NCBI RefSeq assembly: GCF_002999335.1
Contig: NW_020312258.1
Location: 124,001 to 188,000, forward strand
Direction of reading: 5' to 3'
DNA length: 64,000 bases
DNA from: Cyclospora cayetanensis
Lineage: Eukaryota; Apicomplexa; Conoidasida; Eucoccidiorida; Eimeriidae
Below, in pieces: positions 47,901 through 58,629 of the stretch. Numbering within the stretch: position 1 is the stretch's first letter; every line of letters starts with the position of its first letter. The position numbers were made by a program, and so were the translations under genes. A model generated the notes under the pieces. That model made no database searches. It was not told the DNA's origin and saw nothing but the letters and a program-made list of their open reading frames with translations.

Positions 47901-50900
47901 AACACACAGAGGGCATCAGGCCCATGTAGGCTTCATCGTTTGCTTCTTCCTGTTGCGTCCTGTTCAGGGGTGGCAGCAGCCCCTTCTAGCGCAGACAGCA
48001 TCCTCTCCGGTGCCGTTACAGCTCGTGCTAGCCACAAGGGGCCCTCGCACTGCTTCCCGCCGAGAAGGAGTCGTGTGTCTTGCCAGAGCAGCTTCAGAGG
48101 ATACCGCTTCGAAGCTTGAATCGTGGCAAGGGTGGCTGCGCGTGAAGGAGAAAGAGGCTAGGTGCAGCATGCCCTTTCGCTCACCGTTGTTCAAGATCTC
48201 GCCCTTGCGTCTGCTCTGCTGCGGGATGGCGGCGTGCAGACGCTTCGGGGGCAGCACCTCAAAAGAGTCTTGAATCGTCTTTTCACAGTTTTGCAGGTTC
48301 TCTGCTTCCAGGAGACGCTTTTCGTCAATCCGTGCCGCCTGGGACAAAGACGCTCGAGACAGCGAAACAGTGCGAGATCTGCTCAGCGCAGCAGAGGCCC
48401 CTCGTCGCGCAGGATCCCCAGCTCTGGCTGCTGCTTCCACAGTCAGCGTAGGAGAGCGACTTGGAGCTTTGCGTACTAATGCAGATGCTGCGGCTGCTTG
48501 CCGCTCGGCTTCCTCGCGGGCCTGGGCTGCTTCCTTCTCGCGTCTTCGAGCTAGCTGAGCCATGGCATCCCGCTCAGCCTCCAGTTCCTCTTGGCGACGG
48601 CGCATTCTTTCCAGAGATCGTTGGGCTTCCTCCGCTTCCTGTCTCGCGCTCTTTGCCTCTTCCAGGGCCATATTCTTCGAGTGCAGCTTGCTCAAGCACA
48701 GCCTTGCCCAGTCGTCGTCTTCTTTCCGCTTCTCCTGCTGCGCGAGCATGAGCTGCTTCCCAGGCCCCGAAAACACATCCAGTTCTCCGACTGCCTCTCT
48801 TTGCGTCTCCTCCTCCACGAAGTCTGCAAACGTGGGCACTTTGCCGTCCTTCTGCTGCGCCTTGCGAAACAGCTCGCGCCTTCCCTGCTGACTCACGGGC
48901 AAAGCGTTTGCATATCCAAGCTCGGGGTAGGCCTTCGGGAACCTGAGGAAGCCACACCGCGCCGAAAGTATCAAAACACGCAAGTGCATGACAAGGTGTC
49001 TGTCTGAACGTGCCTTCTTGTGAGGCGAGTCCGAAGCGGGGCGCAGAGAACCGACACAGCCATTCATCCAGAGAGAGACAGCAACAGCAGCTTGTGCTGC
49101 TGCTTTCGCCTTGCGACAACAGCTTTGTCTCTCATCCAGGCCTCTCTGGAGGTTCGCTTCATAATGAATGCAGCCATGGTGCTCCCGAAAAAGCGCCGCG
49201 GCTTCGAACGCCACTTTTCAAACCAGCCCACCCTGCCCCGTTCCTTCCCTTCGTGTCCCCCCCTTCTCCCCTGTCTCCCCTCCGTAGGATTTCCCCCCAG
49301 CCCCCAATCCTTCACACTTGGATTTATAGACGGCGGGGCCTTCTCCGCGCCGCACAGGCACGGCATCTTCTCTCTCTTGACTGTAGCCTAAGTTACGGAG
49401 CATGCGAGACACGGCAAGCTGAGCAGCCGCAGCCGAGAGTCTTTGCTGCACACACAATAACACCCGCACGCAGCCTACACGGTCCAAGAACGATGCCGCA
49501 TCGAGCGGAGCAGGCACTTGCCAACGTGCGTCGCGCTTTCACAAGCCGCCGATTGCATAGTGACGCTACCGTCCTGCCTCTGTGCAGGGGGGCAGGCAGC
49601 CCTTCAACCAGTTGACGAACTCCTCCCCACGTGCAAGCACCCCAAAAAACGGCCATTCACCACTCTGAAGTCGACGTTGCGCTGGGCCATGATTTCCAGA
49701 GGATCTTCCAGACCCTCAGCAACTGCCCGTGTAACATGGCACTGCTGAGGAAGAGGGTTAGTCTCTTGAATGCGGGTGATGTCCTTCATGCGCTCCGCAT
49801 GCAGCCGCACCAGCTCGGCATCTGCACTGGTCCGCATACGGTAAACACAGCTTTGCGGAAGGCCTAGCATCGCATGCAGCGAGAGACCCCAAGAGGCGAA
49901 GCTGGCCAGCGGCTCAAGAGACGTGCCTACTTCACGACTGCGCTACAAACAAAAGACGCCATTGAGGCAGCCGAACTACTCCGCCCGCTGCGTGCGAAAG
50001 AGTCTCTTACTCCTCAGCGTATGCCGCGTGGTAAAGGGCATCGCGGCTCCTCAGCTCGATGCGCGCAGCTTCGGCCTGCGCCACTGCAATTCCATCGCGT
50101 GCCTGCACCGCGGGAAGGGTCAGCAGAGCAGCAAGATGGACAGCCTCAGAGCCTCCCTAATATGCTCACAGCAGGGGGGAGGGAAGGAAAAGCATTGGGG
50201 AGACTTTGAGGCTAAAACGCGTCAGAAAGGAGGGCAGCACAGCGGAACGATGGGGGCCTAGACGAGGGGGAGCGTGCCTCGTCTATGCAGCGCAGCTGCT
50301 CTTCAATTATGCGCTGCTGCTCGGCAGTAACGTCGGCCAGCAGGGGGTGAGCATTCTTCTCCCTGAGCGCCTCAAGCTCCGCCTGCTGCTTCTTGTGCGC
50401 TAAAGCCCGCGTAATTTCGCGGCTCTGAGCGTGCATGCGCTCGGCGCGATCCTTGAGGTGCTGCACGGCTAGGTCTATGCCTGCTTTCTCGTAGAGGACT
50501 GCAGGGTCGATTGTTGGACGAGGCTTTTCGTGAGGATGCAGCTGCTGGCGAAGCTGATGAATCGCAGCACTCCGCTCTGCAAGGCTGCCATCATGGCCAG
50601 CGACCGCCTCTGCGGCGGAAGCGACTGCCTCGGGGGAGTGCGTCGCGGCGCTGACTATCCAGGGGACCGCTTGTGGCATGCAGGGGTGGACAGCGCTCGG
50701 AGTTGCTCCCATGCGCTGAAGCTGCAGGAGAGCTTGTTGCTGTTGCTGCTGCTCTATCGTGCCTGGCGGCCACGCATCTGCTACAGACTTCACGAGGGGT
50801 CGAGCAGAGGTGCTGGGCAGCATGAAAGGAGGCGACGAACTGAGCGCCACGGCGCTTGGGAGCCGTGCGCCCGTAAGGGGGCGGCCGGTTTTTCTCAGCA

Positions 50901-51885
50901 GCTCATACTGCAGTGACACGCTGTTGCGATGCTGCATGATTTGCACGTAGCCTTGTTGCAGCTCCTCCAGCCTGCACGAAAAGCCATCAACCCAAGCTCT
51001 GACGTCTCCCTGTCGTCGTGCAAGCCCCGCCTTAACCTCCCTGTTTTGCGGTGTACCTACACGCTGCATGTTGCCAGCAGGCCCCCTCCCCCCTTCCTCC
51101 AGAAGCCCTACCGCTTCATATAGTGCACAGGAGGGTGTAAAACTTTCTCTGCGGGTTCTCCTGTGGGGGAGGCGATGCCAGAGGCTGCCGCGGGGAGGGC
51201 ATCGTCCGTGACATGGCCCGTCCGTGTCTCTGCCGCCTCTCCTCCCTGCGGATCTCTCGAGGGGTGACTCTGCGCGAGGTGCACAGGTGATGACGCCTGC
51301 TGCGTCGGCTCTGGAAATTTCGAGGTGCTGCCGCTCAGAGGCGGCGAGGCTGCAGGAGAAGAGGACGTGGGATTGAGGGGCAACTGTGGCTTCTGTGCCG
51401 CGGGGCCGGGTAGGAGTACAGTGGAAGACACTTCTGGACTTGCCAAGGGAGAAAAGCCGCTTCCATTCAGCTGCTGAGCGGTCGCATGCATGCCATTGCC
51501 GGATCGCTGCAGAGATGGCTCTGCAGCTGGGGAGGGTTCTGCATGCACAGCGGCGGCAGTCGGTGAGCTGCTGCCTCCAGGTTCTTCGGACGGCTCCACA
51601 GACTCTTTGAGGGCCCGAGCTAGGGCTGGATACTTGATAACAAAGCTCTCATCCTTGAGCAAGGCTGCGGCTGTCGCTTTCGCCTTCTCCCTGCGCCAGC
51701 AGCCATCAGGTAGGAATTGTTCGAGACTAAGAAGGCTAAGAGCAAGCAGCAATTGGACTGCCCTCAGCGCTGTCGTGAATACCGCAAGAAAACCAGCAGA
51801 AACTCAGGGAGAAGAAAGGCAGGCTCACCGGTTTCCATCGTTCATCTTCCACTACAGGAAGCTGCCAGGCCGGAGCGGCACGCAT
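41982..51885 (-). CDS. Armadillo-repeat and coiled-coil protein, about 22 exons
   Basis: Not recognised beyond fold class. Exons read 5' to 3': 51885–51829, ~51690–51112, 51040–~50280, 50102–50011, 49826–~49655, perhaps one near 49470–49350, 48942–48185, ~47885–47740, ~47660–47515, a short one near 47480, 47247–47151, 46780–46656, 46388–46201, 45960–45857, 45485–45382, 45189–45073, 44672–44566, 44182–44050, 43807–43685, 43353–43262, ~43187–42870 and 42392–41982. The N-terminus is a short conserved-looking leader (PAWQLPVVEDERWKP), then a Ser/Pro/Ala-rich linker. Next come coiled coils: AERMHAQSREITRALAHKK near 50430, and a long Glu/Arg/Ala helix in the 48942 exon with a Ser/Arg-rich tail. The C-terminal half is a run of helical exons with the ARM/HEAT pattern of small residues, such as LQGAACQAIASLA, AIVKSMTAC, ALRCIANCASNERCAAAIL and VAQGCRCLWLLS. 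Phase checks hold for most C-terminal exons; exons 2, 6 and 21 are uncertain. ARM proteins bind partners; the partner and site are unknown. Confidence 0.7.
44833..44876. repeat. Perfect 44-bp palindrome in an ARM-gene intron
   Basis: The 22-base arms start AGGTTCCACATGCATGCAAA, and the second arm is their exact reverse complement with no spacer. The sequence contains TGCATG three times plus a central ATGCAT. It lies in the intron between exons 45189–45073 and 44672–44566. TGCATG-type words are known ApiAP2 binding sites in Apicomplexa; a regulatory role here is inference. Confidence 0.95.
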
Positions 51886-52943
51886 TGACCCATGCTTTCT
51901 CGCGTTGCCCTCCTGCGGCGCCACTCCCCTGGGCTCGTGCGTTTTCCAGAACGAATGCTCGTTGCTGGATTAAGGAGGCTACTTTGATTTCAGGAGGGGA
52001 AATGCAGCATGCAGCGTAGAGGGCCAACGGACTCGCGGGTTCCCTCCGCAGTACCAGCAGACAGCGACCGCATGGATGAACTGAGATCTCGACACAAGCA
52101 TCAAATTTTTGCGAACAGCACAGCGTCAGGGAATTCCGTCTCGGGGCAGTTTCGGCAAATTTGATCGCGCAGGCTCATGTCTAGTTCAAGCCCGTTTCGG
52201 CAGCCCATTGCAATGCCCAGCTGCCGCAGCCGACAGAGCGTGAGGGCCCCTCGCATGCTTCTGCTTCATCACCACGTCAATTCTGGTGACCAATAGCTCA
52301 AAACCTTTTTCCACCAATGAAAGTTTCAACTACATCACCTCACGAGTAAATTTGAATCGGAACGCGATCGCAAACTGCTGGCGGCCTTGCGCCCACCACC
52401 GACCTTGAACAAGACCAGTACGACCTAGAGAGCATCCCAGTCTTGCACAATTTCGTTGACTCTACCCCTGTTTAAATGCTATTTTGTCACATGCATGATA
52501 AGCTTGCCAAGAATATCTACAGGGATTGCTTTTTTCGAGCAATTCCAAAAGCGGCTTCGGTGGTGGTGGACACCCCGGGGGGACGCAGGCTTGTAATCAC
52601 CACTTTTCTGGATGCAGGAACGATGCAAAATTAAAAGACGCCAGATTAATCGAGCTTCAAGAAGATTTCCTCTAGCCCACCTCCTTTTTCAAACGGGCTT
52701 CCACGGAAGCTCAACCCCTCCTGCTGCTAAAAGCACACGATGAAGCACCAGGAATTCGCATGCATCAAGCATTCGCTCGGATTCCAGCATCGAGGGTTCT
52801 CTGAAGTGGACCACTCTTCATAAAGGCCCATCGGGCTGCCCGAAGGCCTTTTTGCATAGTTTTTCAGCAACACTGATTATTAGCTTCTCCATGAATTTTC
52901 CCGCTCCTGTACGCTTACGCGTGCATTCCTATAGCACGCGACG
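51886..52943. promoter_or_regulatory. Shared intergenic region of two divergent genes
   Basis: About 1.06 kb separates the ATG of the minus-strand ARM gene (51885) and the ATG of the plus-strand ankyrin gene (52944). Both promoters should lie here. It is richer in A/T than its surroundings (for example 52280–52500), and no gene is supported inside it. No TATA-like element stands out. Confidence 0.5.
52822..52851. other. Terminator-like hairpin upstream of the ankyrin gene
   Basis: AAAGGCC pairs with GGCCTTT, with an inner CGGG–CCCG stem and a T run immediately after. It looks like a bacterial intrinsic terminator, but it sits in a eukaryotic intergenic region, so the resemblance is probably structural only. 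Confidence 0.6.
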
Positions 52944-55900
52944 ATGCTGACCATCAAGCTCTGCAAGGCGTGCAAAGATGGAAACGTCAACGAAGTGAAG
53001 GAGCTGCTGGAATCTGGGGCAACCCCAAACTTTGCCTGCAATGCAGATAGTCACCGCTCCCCCCTCCATTTGGCTGCCAGAAATGGACACACCGAGATAG
53101 TGAAGCTCCTTCTGCAGGCACGTCTCAGCCAAGCTAGGCCATGAGCCCCATAGTTTTTGTAAAAATGAAGGATTCCAACACATGGCACATTTCTACATCT
53201 CTGGGTGTCTCCTTCCACTGCGTGTGCGGGTTTCTGGAACACACAGACCTTGCTGCATCCGTTGCATCTTTTCTTTGAGCTGTGTCGGCTGTGTTGTATT
53301 GTATTTGGCGCAGAACGAAGCGGCAGTGGATCCTCTTGAGGCCTCTAATGCGTGGACCCCGCTGATGTTAGCTGCGTGAGTCTCTAGGCCACTAGGCCGC
53401 CTCGCTGCCCTTACTCCCACCCCGCCCAGCATCCGAAAAGCAAACTGCAGGCAGTACGCACCAACCAGAATTCCTTGTCAGCAAGCTTTTGGTGTTTGCA
53501 AACGGTGTAGGCTGAAGTCCGCTGACTCGCCGCGGCATGTGGCTGTGATGATGGCGCTCCTCGACAACGGGGCTGATGTCGAGGTGGCAGATGCGGTGCG
53601 CATTATTAGCACGAGAGGATCTTGAAAACACGTATACCTCTCTGCCCTGTTGCTGTTTTCCGCTTATTGCTGCTAACGGACTGGCAAACTTCGCGCTCGC
53701 TGAATGGCGCGGCGGGTGCAGCAGGTTTTGCGCGGATCCTCTTCGATCCTTGTCTGTAGTGGGTGGTGTTTGCAGAAGGGCAACACGGTTCTGCACATCT
53801 TGGCTTCGTTGGGTCAAACGGAGCTGATTAGAAGGCTTCTGAAGCAGTTTTCAGCTCTCGACATCCTCGGACCAGGCTTCGGGTACATGACGCCCCTGCA
53901 CTACGCCACCGAAGCTGGGCACCTCGAGACTGTGGAATTCCTGCTGCAGCAAGGCGCCGATCCTCGGGGTGTGGATGCTACTGGCTGGACTCCGATGCAT
54001 TGGGCCTGTAGAAGGGGTAGCAAGCAAATTGTTGAGAGACTCTTGATGGCCGGTGGCAGTCTTGAAGACCGTGATTTCGTAGGTCGCTCCATGCACTTTG
54101 CTCTTCTGGAGACTTCCCTGAAGCATCCCAGCCCGTAGTTTGGGGTGCCTGCGGTGTGTCTCCGTATTAACTGCATCGGCATTCGGCGTCCTGTCTCAGT
54201 AGAAAAGCGCACATAGAGAAAGACGCATCTGTTCCTAGACTTCAAGTGCTCCCTGGAGATGGTGCGAGGAGTGCAGCCTAGCAGGCAGTAGCTATTGGTT
54301 TCCGGCTATTGGTTCCGTGCGGCCTTACACTGCCCTGCGTTGCAGAGGTCTTTGACAGCCCTAGATGTCGCCTGTGTTTTTGGCCACACAGCTTTGGCGA
54401 AGCTCCTGGAAGGTGCGTTATTTGGGGATTGCGGGCTTTTTTCTGCATGCAGAAAAATGGGCGTGGTGTGGCTGTCCTGTTTTCGCATCAAACGCTTCTT
54501 CTGCCTCTGTTGCGCATGCGTGGTGTAGCCTCGAGGCCCCTGAGTCATAGCGCGCTCTTCGCGCTCCCGAGTGAAGATCCGGAAGCGGAGCAGAAGAACG
54601 CTGACGGCGATGACGACCAGCCGCTTTCACTGGGCGTCCCGACAGACCCTGCGAAGGAGACAGTTTTCCCCACGTCTTCTCCTCTCCGTGTCGAGAAGTT
54701 GCGGGATAAGTCGAAGTTGCTCGCCGTGCAGGCCTATCGGCGATTGCTCTGCTGGACTCTGGGGCCCTGCGTTGTTTGCCTGTCGCTGTACGACTACGCG
54801 TCCAGGATTTCGCTGGCGGTGTTTCTGGCTGCGGCAGCGCAAGGCTTTGAGCAGCAGCTGGGAGCTACGCCCTATGCAGCGGTAGCTCTCTTAATCCTCT
54901 CCGTTGTTGTTCCTAGTGCAGGCTTCGGCATTTGTTGCAGCCGTCATCTGAGGTCCACCATCTCTTGGGCAGCCTCACAGGCCGCGCGCATCGTTCACCT
55001 CGCCGCGAACTCCGACAGCGGTGGCGCCAGCTCGAAGCCAGCAAGGGGCCTACTGCGGCGCTGCAGCCTCCGGTGTCTCTTTGCCGCAGACCTATTTGTT
55101 CGCCTGCAGAACCGGCTTGTTCCTCGAGGCTCAACGAAAGGCGTGCACCTCGCTGCTGCAATGTGCGCCTTGGTGCCCGCAGCGGCGGCCTGCTGCGTCC
55201 TCCTGATCTTGCAAGTCCTCTTGGTGGCTGCAGCGGCACTCGGTGCTGCTACAGCCTTGTGGGCATGCGGATCGATCGGCGTCGTCATGCTCAAGCTCTT
55301 CTTGGTGCATCCAAGCATCCTTCTGCGGTACCTGGACTGTCTAACCCATGGAACTGCCGTGAAGCTCCCGGCAAGGGAGGCGGAGAAAATTCGACCTGCT
55401 GAAGCGCTCTCCCCCAGTGTGGCAGGGGCAGCGAGCAGGAAAGCAGAACTCAAGAGGCTTGATGAAACAGGACCGGAAGGCCATGCGTCGGAGGACGATG
55501 CTGCGTCTCCATCTCCACTTGCGCTCCTCGAAACGTCCTCAGGTTCCCAGGTGGGAGAAGGCCGTCTCCGGGTGATAGGCGAGGAGGGAGTCGACGGGGT
55601 GTCCTCCAGCACTGGCTGCCATAACGAGCCGCGCAGAAGCCTGTGCAGCGAAGCTCCGGAGGCAGCCTCAGAGGAGGCTCACGCTGCAGCGGCGTCAGGT
55701 GCTGGGCGTAGGAGAACGCCTTGGGAGCTGCCCTTGCCAAGAAAGCGCTTTTATGCACACTACGCCACTGCAACCCTTGAAGGCAGAATCCCCCAGCAGC
55801 TTCATCCCTGCCCCTCGCTGAAAGGCGCCATCCAACTGCACCGGCAGCACGCGGAGGGATGCAGAGACGTCCACTGTCGGCTAACGCATGGGACGCTGCC

Positions 55901-58629
55901 CTTTGCCTCCGCATCCCGCAAGTCCGTTTTCGCCTTGGATATGCACAGCCTGATGCAGGCAGAAGAGCAGGCGGCATCTGAGGGCAAAGCTCGGGAAGGG
56001 CTTCCCGAGGCTGGCTGGCGCTTCACCGGCAGCAGCGACGCGCTTCAAGCTGCTGCCGCTCTGAGGAGGGCGGGAACATTGCAGTCCTCTGAGCCCATTA
56101 CTGGCGAAAAATCGAAAGAGAGGTCCTTGTCGACGCGACTTCAAGGGAGCTCGCTGTCTGAATCCCGGTTGGCGGCTCTCTCCGCCTCCGGCACGCGACC
56201 GAACGGAAGCGCATTGGAGGAGGCCCCTGCCCTCCTCGCCTTCGCCTACGGAGTTTCCAGCGAAGGAGTGGACGTGGCGCCTTCTTCTACCCATGAAGAA
56301 GAATCGGCAGGTGCTGCAAGCGAGACCGCTGGCTCGAGAAGGAAGACGGATGCTGCAATCACGCTGTCGGAAAGCGTGGTGTCTCTCCTGGTCCGCGCTA
56401 GCCCCTATCGGTGGATCAGGCAACACGCTGGGCAGCAGTCTGCGGATTCGCCGCAAAGCTCTCCGACGAGTCCGTGCTTTATCTTTTTCGACGGAATGCG
56501 CACTCCCAGGCTAGGCCTTTCCAACCCCCAGCAGGCGCAAGAAAAAAGCGCAAGGTCCTGCCGCTTATACTCCCAGCTCAAGACGCCGCGCGACGCTGCG
56601 GGCTCCGCTAAGACCAGTTCTGCATGTAGGGGCCTCAAGCTTCTGTTCGCCGATCCACAACTGCAGCGGGGAGGAGGAGGAGGCGACGGCGGGAGCTCCG
56701 AGGCGCTAGCACGGAGGCGCACTCAATATTCTTCCTTGGCCTTTCGAGTCCTCAAGAGCCGAAAGCAAAGAGCACTGCCATCCCAGCTCGATCCACCAGC
56801 CTACAATGCCATGATCCTGAAGAGGAAGCAGTGTATATACTCATGGTATGAGCGCCTAGTTGGTCTTCGGTATGCTGAGGTTGAAGGTGCACGAAGTAAG
56901 ACTGCAGAAAAAAAGGCATATGAGCTCACTTCAGAAAGCGCACAGCCTACGTGCGAGGGGCACCCAGAAGAAGCTGGATCCGCTTTAAGCTATTCAGCCA
57001 TTTCCAGCCACTGCGGCTACAGGCAAGTATCAGATACCAGCATCAAATGGAGCAGCTTTGACTCTCTATTTCAGCAGGACGAAGGAAAGAAGGCGACGCA
57101 CAGGAAAAACCCCGAGGAGCTGTGGAAGCCCGAGGATGTTACGCTATACCCCCGCGCCGATCCACGCGCGCTCGCGTGCATGCCTGCAGAGGACCTCTTC
57201 GATTTGCATTCCACACCCAGCCCTTCGACGCTTCAGCATTATGCCATTCCTATCCAGCCACACCACCACAAGCAGCAAGAGGGGCACGGGCCTTCCACGG
57301 ACTGCCAGCAGTCCTCGCAGCTTGTCAGCGCGGCGGAGCACTGCAACGCAAACTGCACTTTCAGAGACGTAGCTACAGACCAGCAGCTTCAGACCGCGCT
57401 ACACTATCGGTTCAAGGATATGGTGGAGATGCCGCATCTGCGCGAGGTAAGGAATTCTCTAGCGCGTGTCAGGCACAGTAAGCAAGTGCGGTATTCGCTG
57501 CTTAAGCCCAGCCAATCGCATGCGAGATGCTACAGGAACTCGCCGAAAGAGGCGACGTAGAAGCGCGTGGATTTAACCGGCCCGCTTTTGGATGCGGATT
57601 TTGATGATGCGCGCGCAGATGTTTTTCGCTGCCTGGTGCCGCGAGTTTGAAAAGCTGCTCACGTATCAGGACACGTGCTTTGGAAGCAACCCTATGTGGG
57701 TTGAGAACGCCCTAGAAGAAGATAGCGTTAGTGCCTTTTCGGTGGGCTTCTTAGATTCTTCGCCGGTTAGCGAAGGAGATACCGCGAGCTCTCTTCTTCG
57801 GCCGAGTATTAGGGAAAAGGCTGAAATGGCAGATTCCAAACAGGGGGAAGACAGGCCTAAAGAAGTGTTCTGGGTGTTTCCGGAGCACGTGCATGTAGAG
57901 CGCGCGGAACGATCGCGTAAGGCCGCTGATCCGAGTGCGATTGATGGCGATGGAGGAAGCGGAGACGGCGCGGAGGGCCTCTCAGATTGCTGCAGCGGTT
58001 ATGTCCCTCCGGAACCCCCCATGATGTGCGCCGTTGCCGTGAGTCGGTGTAAACTTGAGGCGTGGAAGCACGACACGTCTGTTAAAACAGAAGGCTATCT
58101 CGTAAAGGGCTCTGCCTTCGGCTCCACCCTGAGCAGCCACGCCACTTCCTCCCCGTCGTCTCTGTGGGGTGACTTCGAGAAGTTGACCCTGACAGACGAG
58201 GACAATGATGTCTCGCCCGCAGAGGGCAAGTCCGTGCTGGTCGTGGAGGCATGCAGGTTTTTGTTCGCTTTAGCCTTGACTCTTGACCTGCTGGGCCTCT
58301 TCCCTTTGCTGAGTGCCATCGTCCTGCTGTACCTGCTGCCGCACCGCCTGTCTCCGCACTCTGCCTCTCGAGCCGCGGACCCTTCTGCCTTCCCGGCTGT
58401 CTGCGCTGAGACTGCTGCAAGCCCTGCAGGCTTCCCTGGGGGATACTTAGTGGCATCCCGGCCGTTAAGCTTCACAGCGACCTTGTGCGCGCTGGACATG
58501 CTACCCTTCTGGAGCCTCATGCTGATAGTGGCGATAGCTGTAGTGCATGCGGGCCTCCTCTTCGGCCAAGCTGGCCGCATATTCTTCCTTCCGCAGCGCA
58601 AGCTGCTCACAAGCCGACCTTCAGCGTAG
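52944..58629 (+). CDS. Ankyrin-repeat multi-pass membrane protein, seven exons
   Basis: Exons, all in phase: 52944–53117, 53314–53375, 53511–53595, 53776–54078, 54346–54412, 54529–57446 and 57619–58629, about 1,539 residues. Residues 1–230 hold about six ankyrin repeats: SPLHLAARNGHTEIVKLLLQ, WTPLMLAA, VAVMMALLDNGADVEVAD, GNTVLHILASLGQTELIRRL, TPLHYATEAGHLETVEFLL and TPMHWACRRGSKQIVERLL. The large exon 6 then gives hydrophobic segments near residues 300–375 and 435–490, followed by roughly 700 residues that are Ser/Glu/Ala-rich and probably disordered. The last exon adds two more hydrophobic blocks (about 1,414–1,445 and 1,486–1,525). Ankyrin plus several membrane segments suggests an ankyrin-type DHHC acyltransferase or a channel. 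No DHHC-Cys-rich motif or pore signature is present, so I assign no activity. Intron 1 uses a GC donor (CAG|GCACGT). Confidence 0.75.

Noticed and set aside
54309..57560. DHHC palmitoyltransferase assignment for the ankyrin/membrane gene
   Set aside because: No Cys-rich DHHC domain was found in the exons or in the short intron 57447–57618, despite suitable topology.
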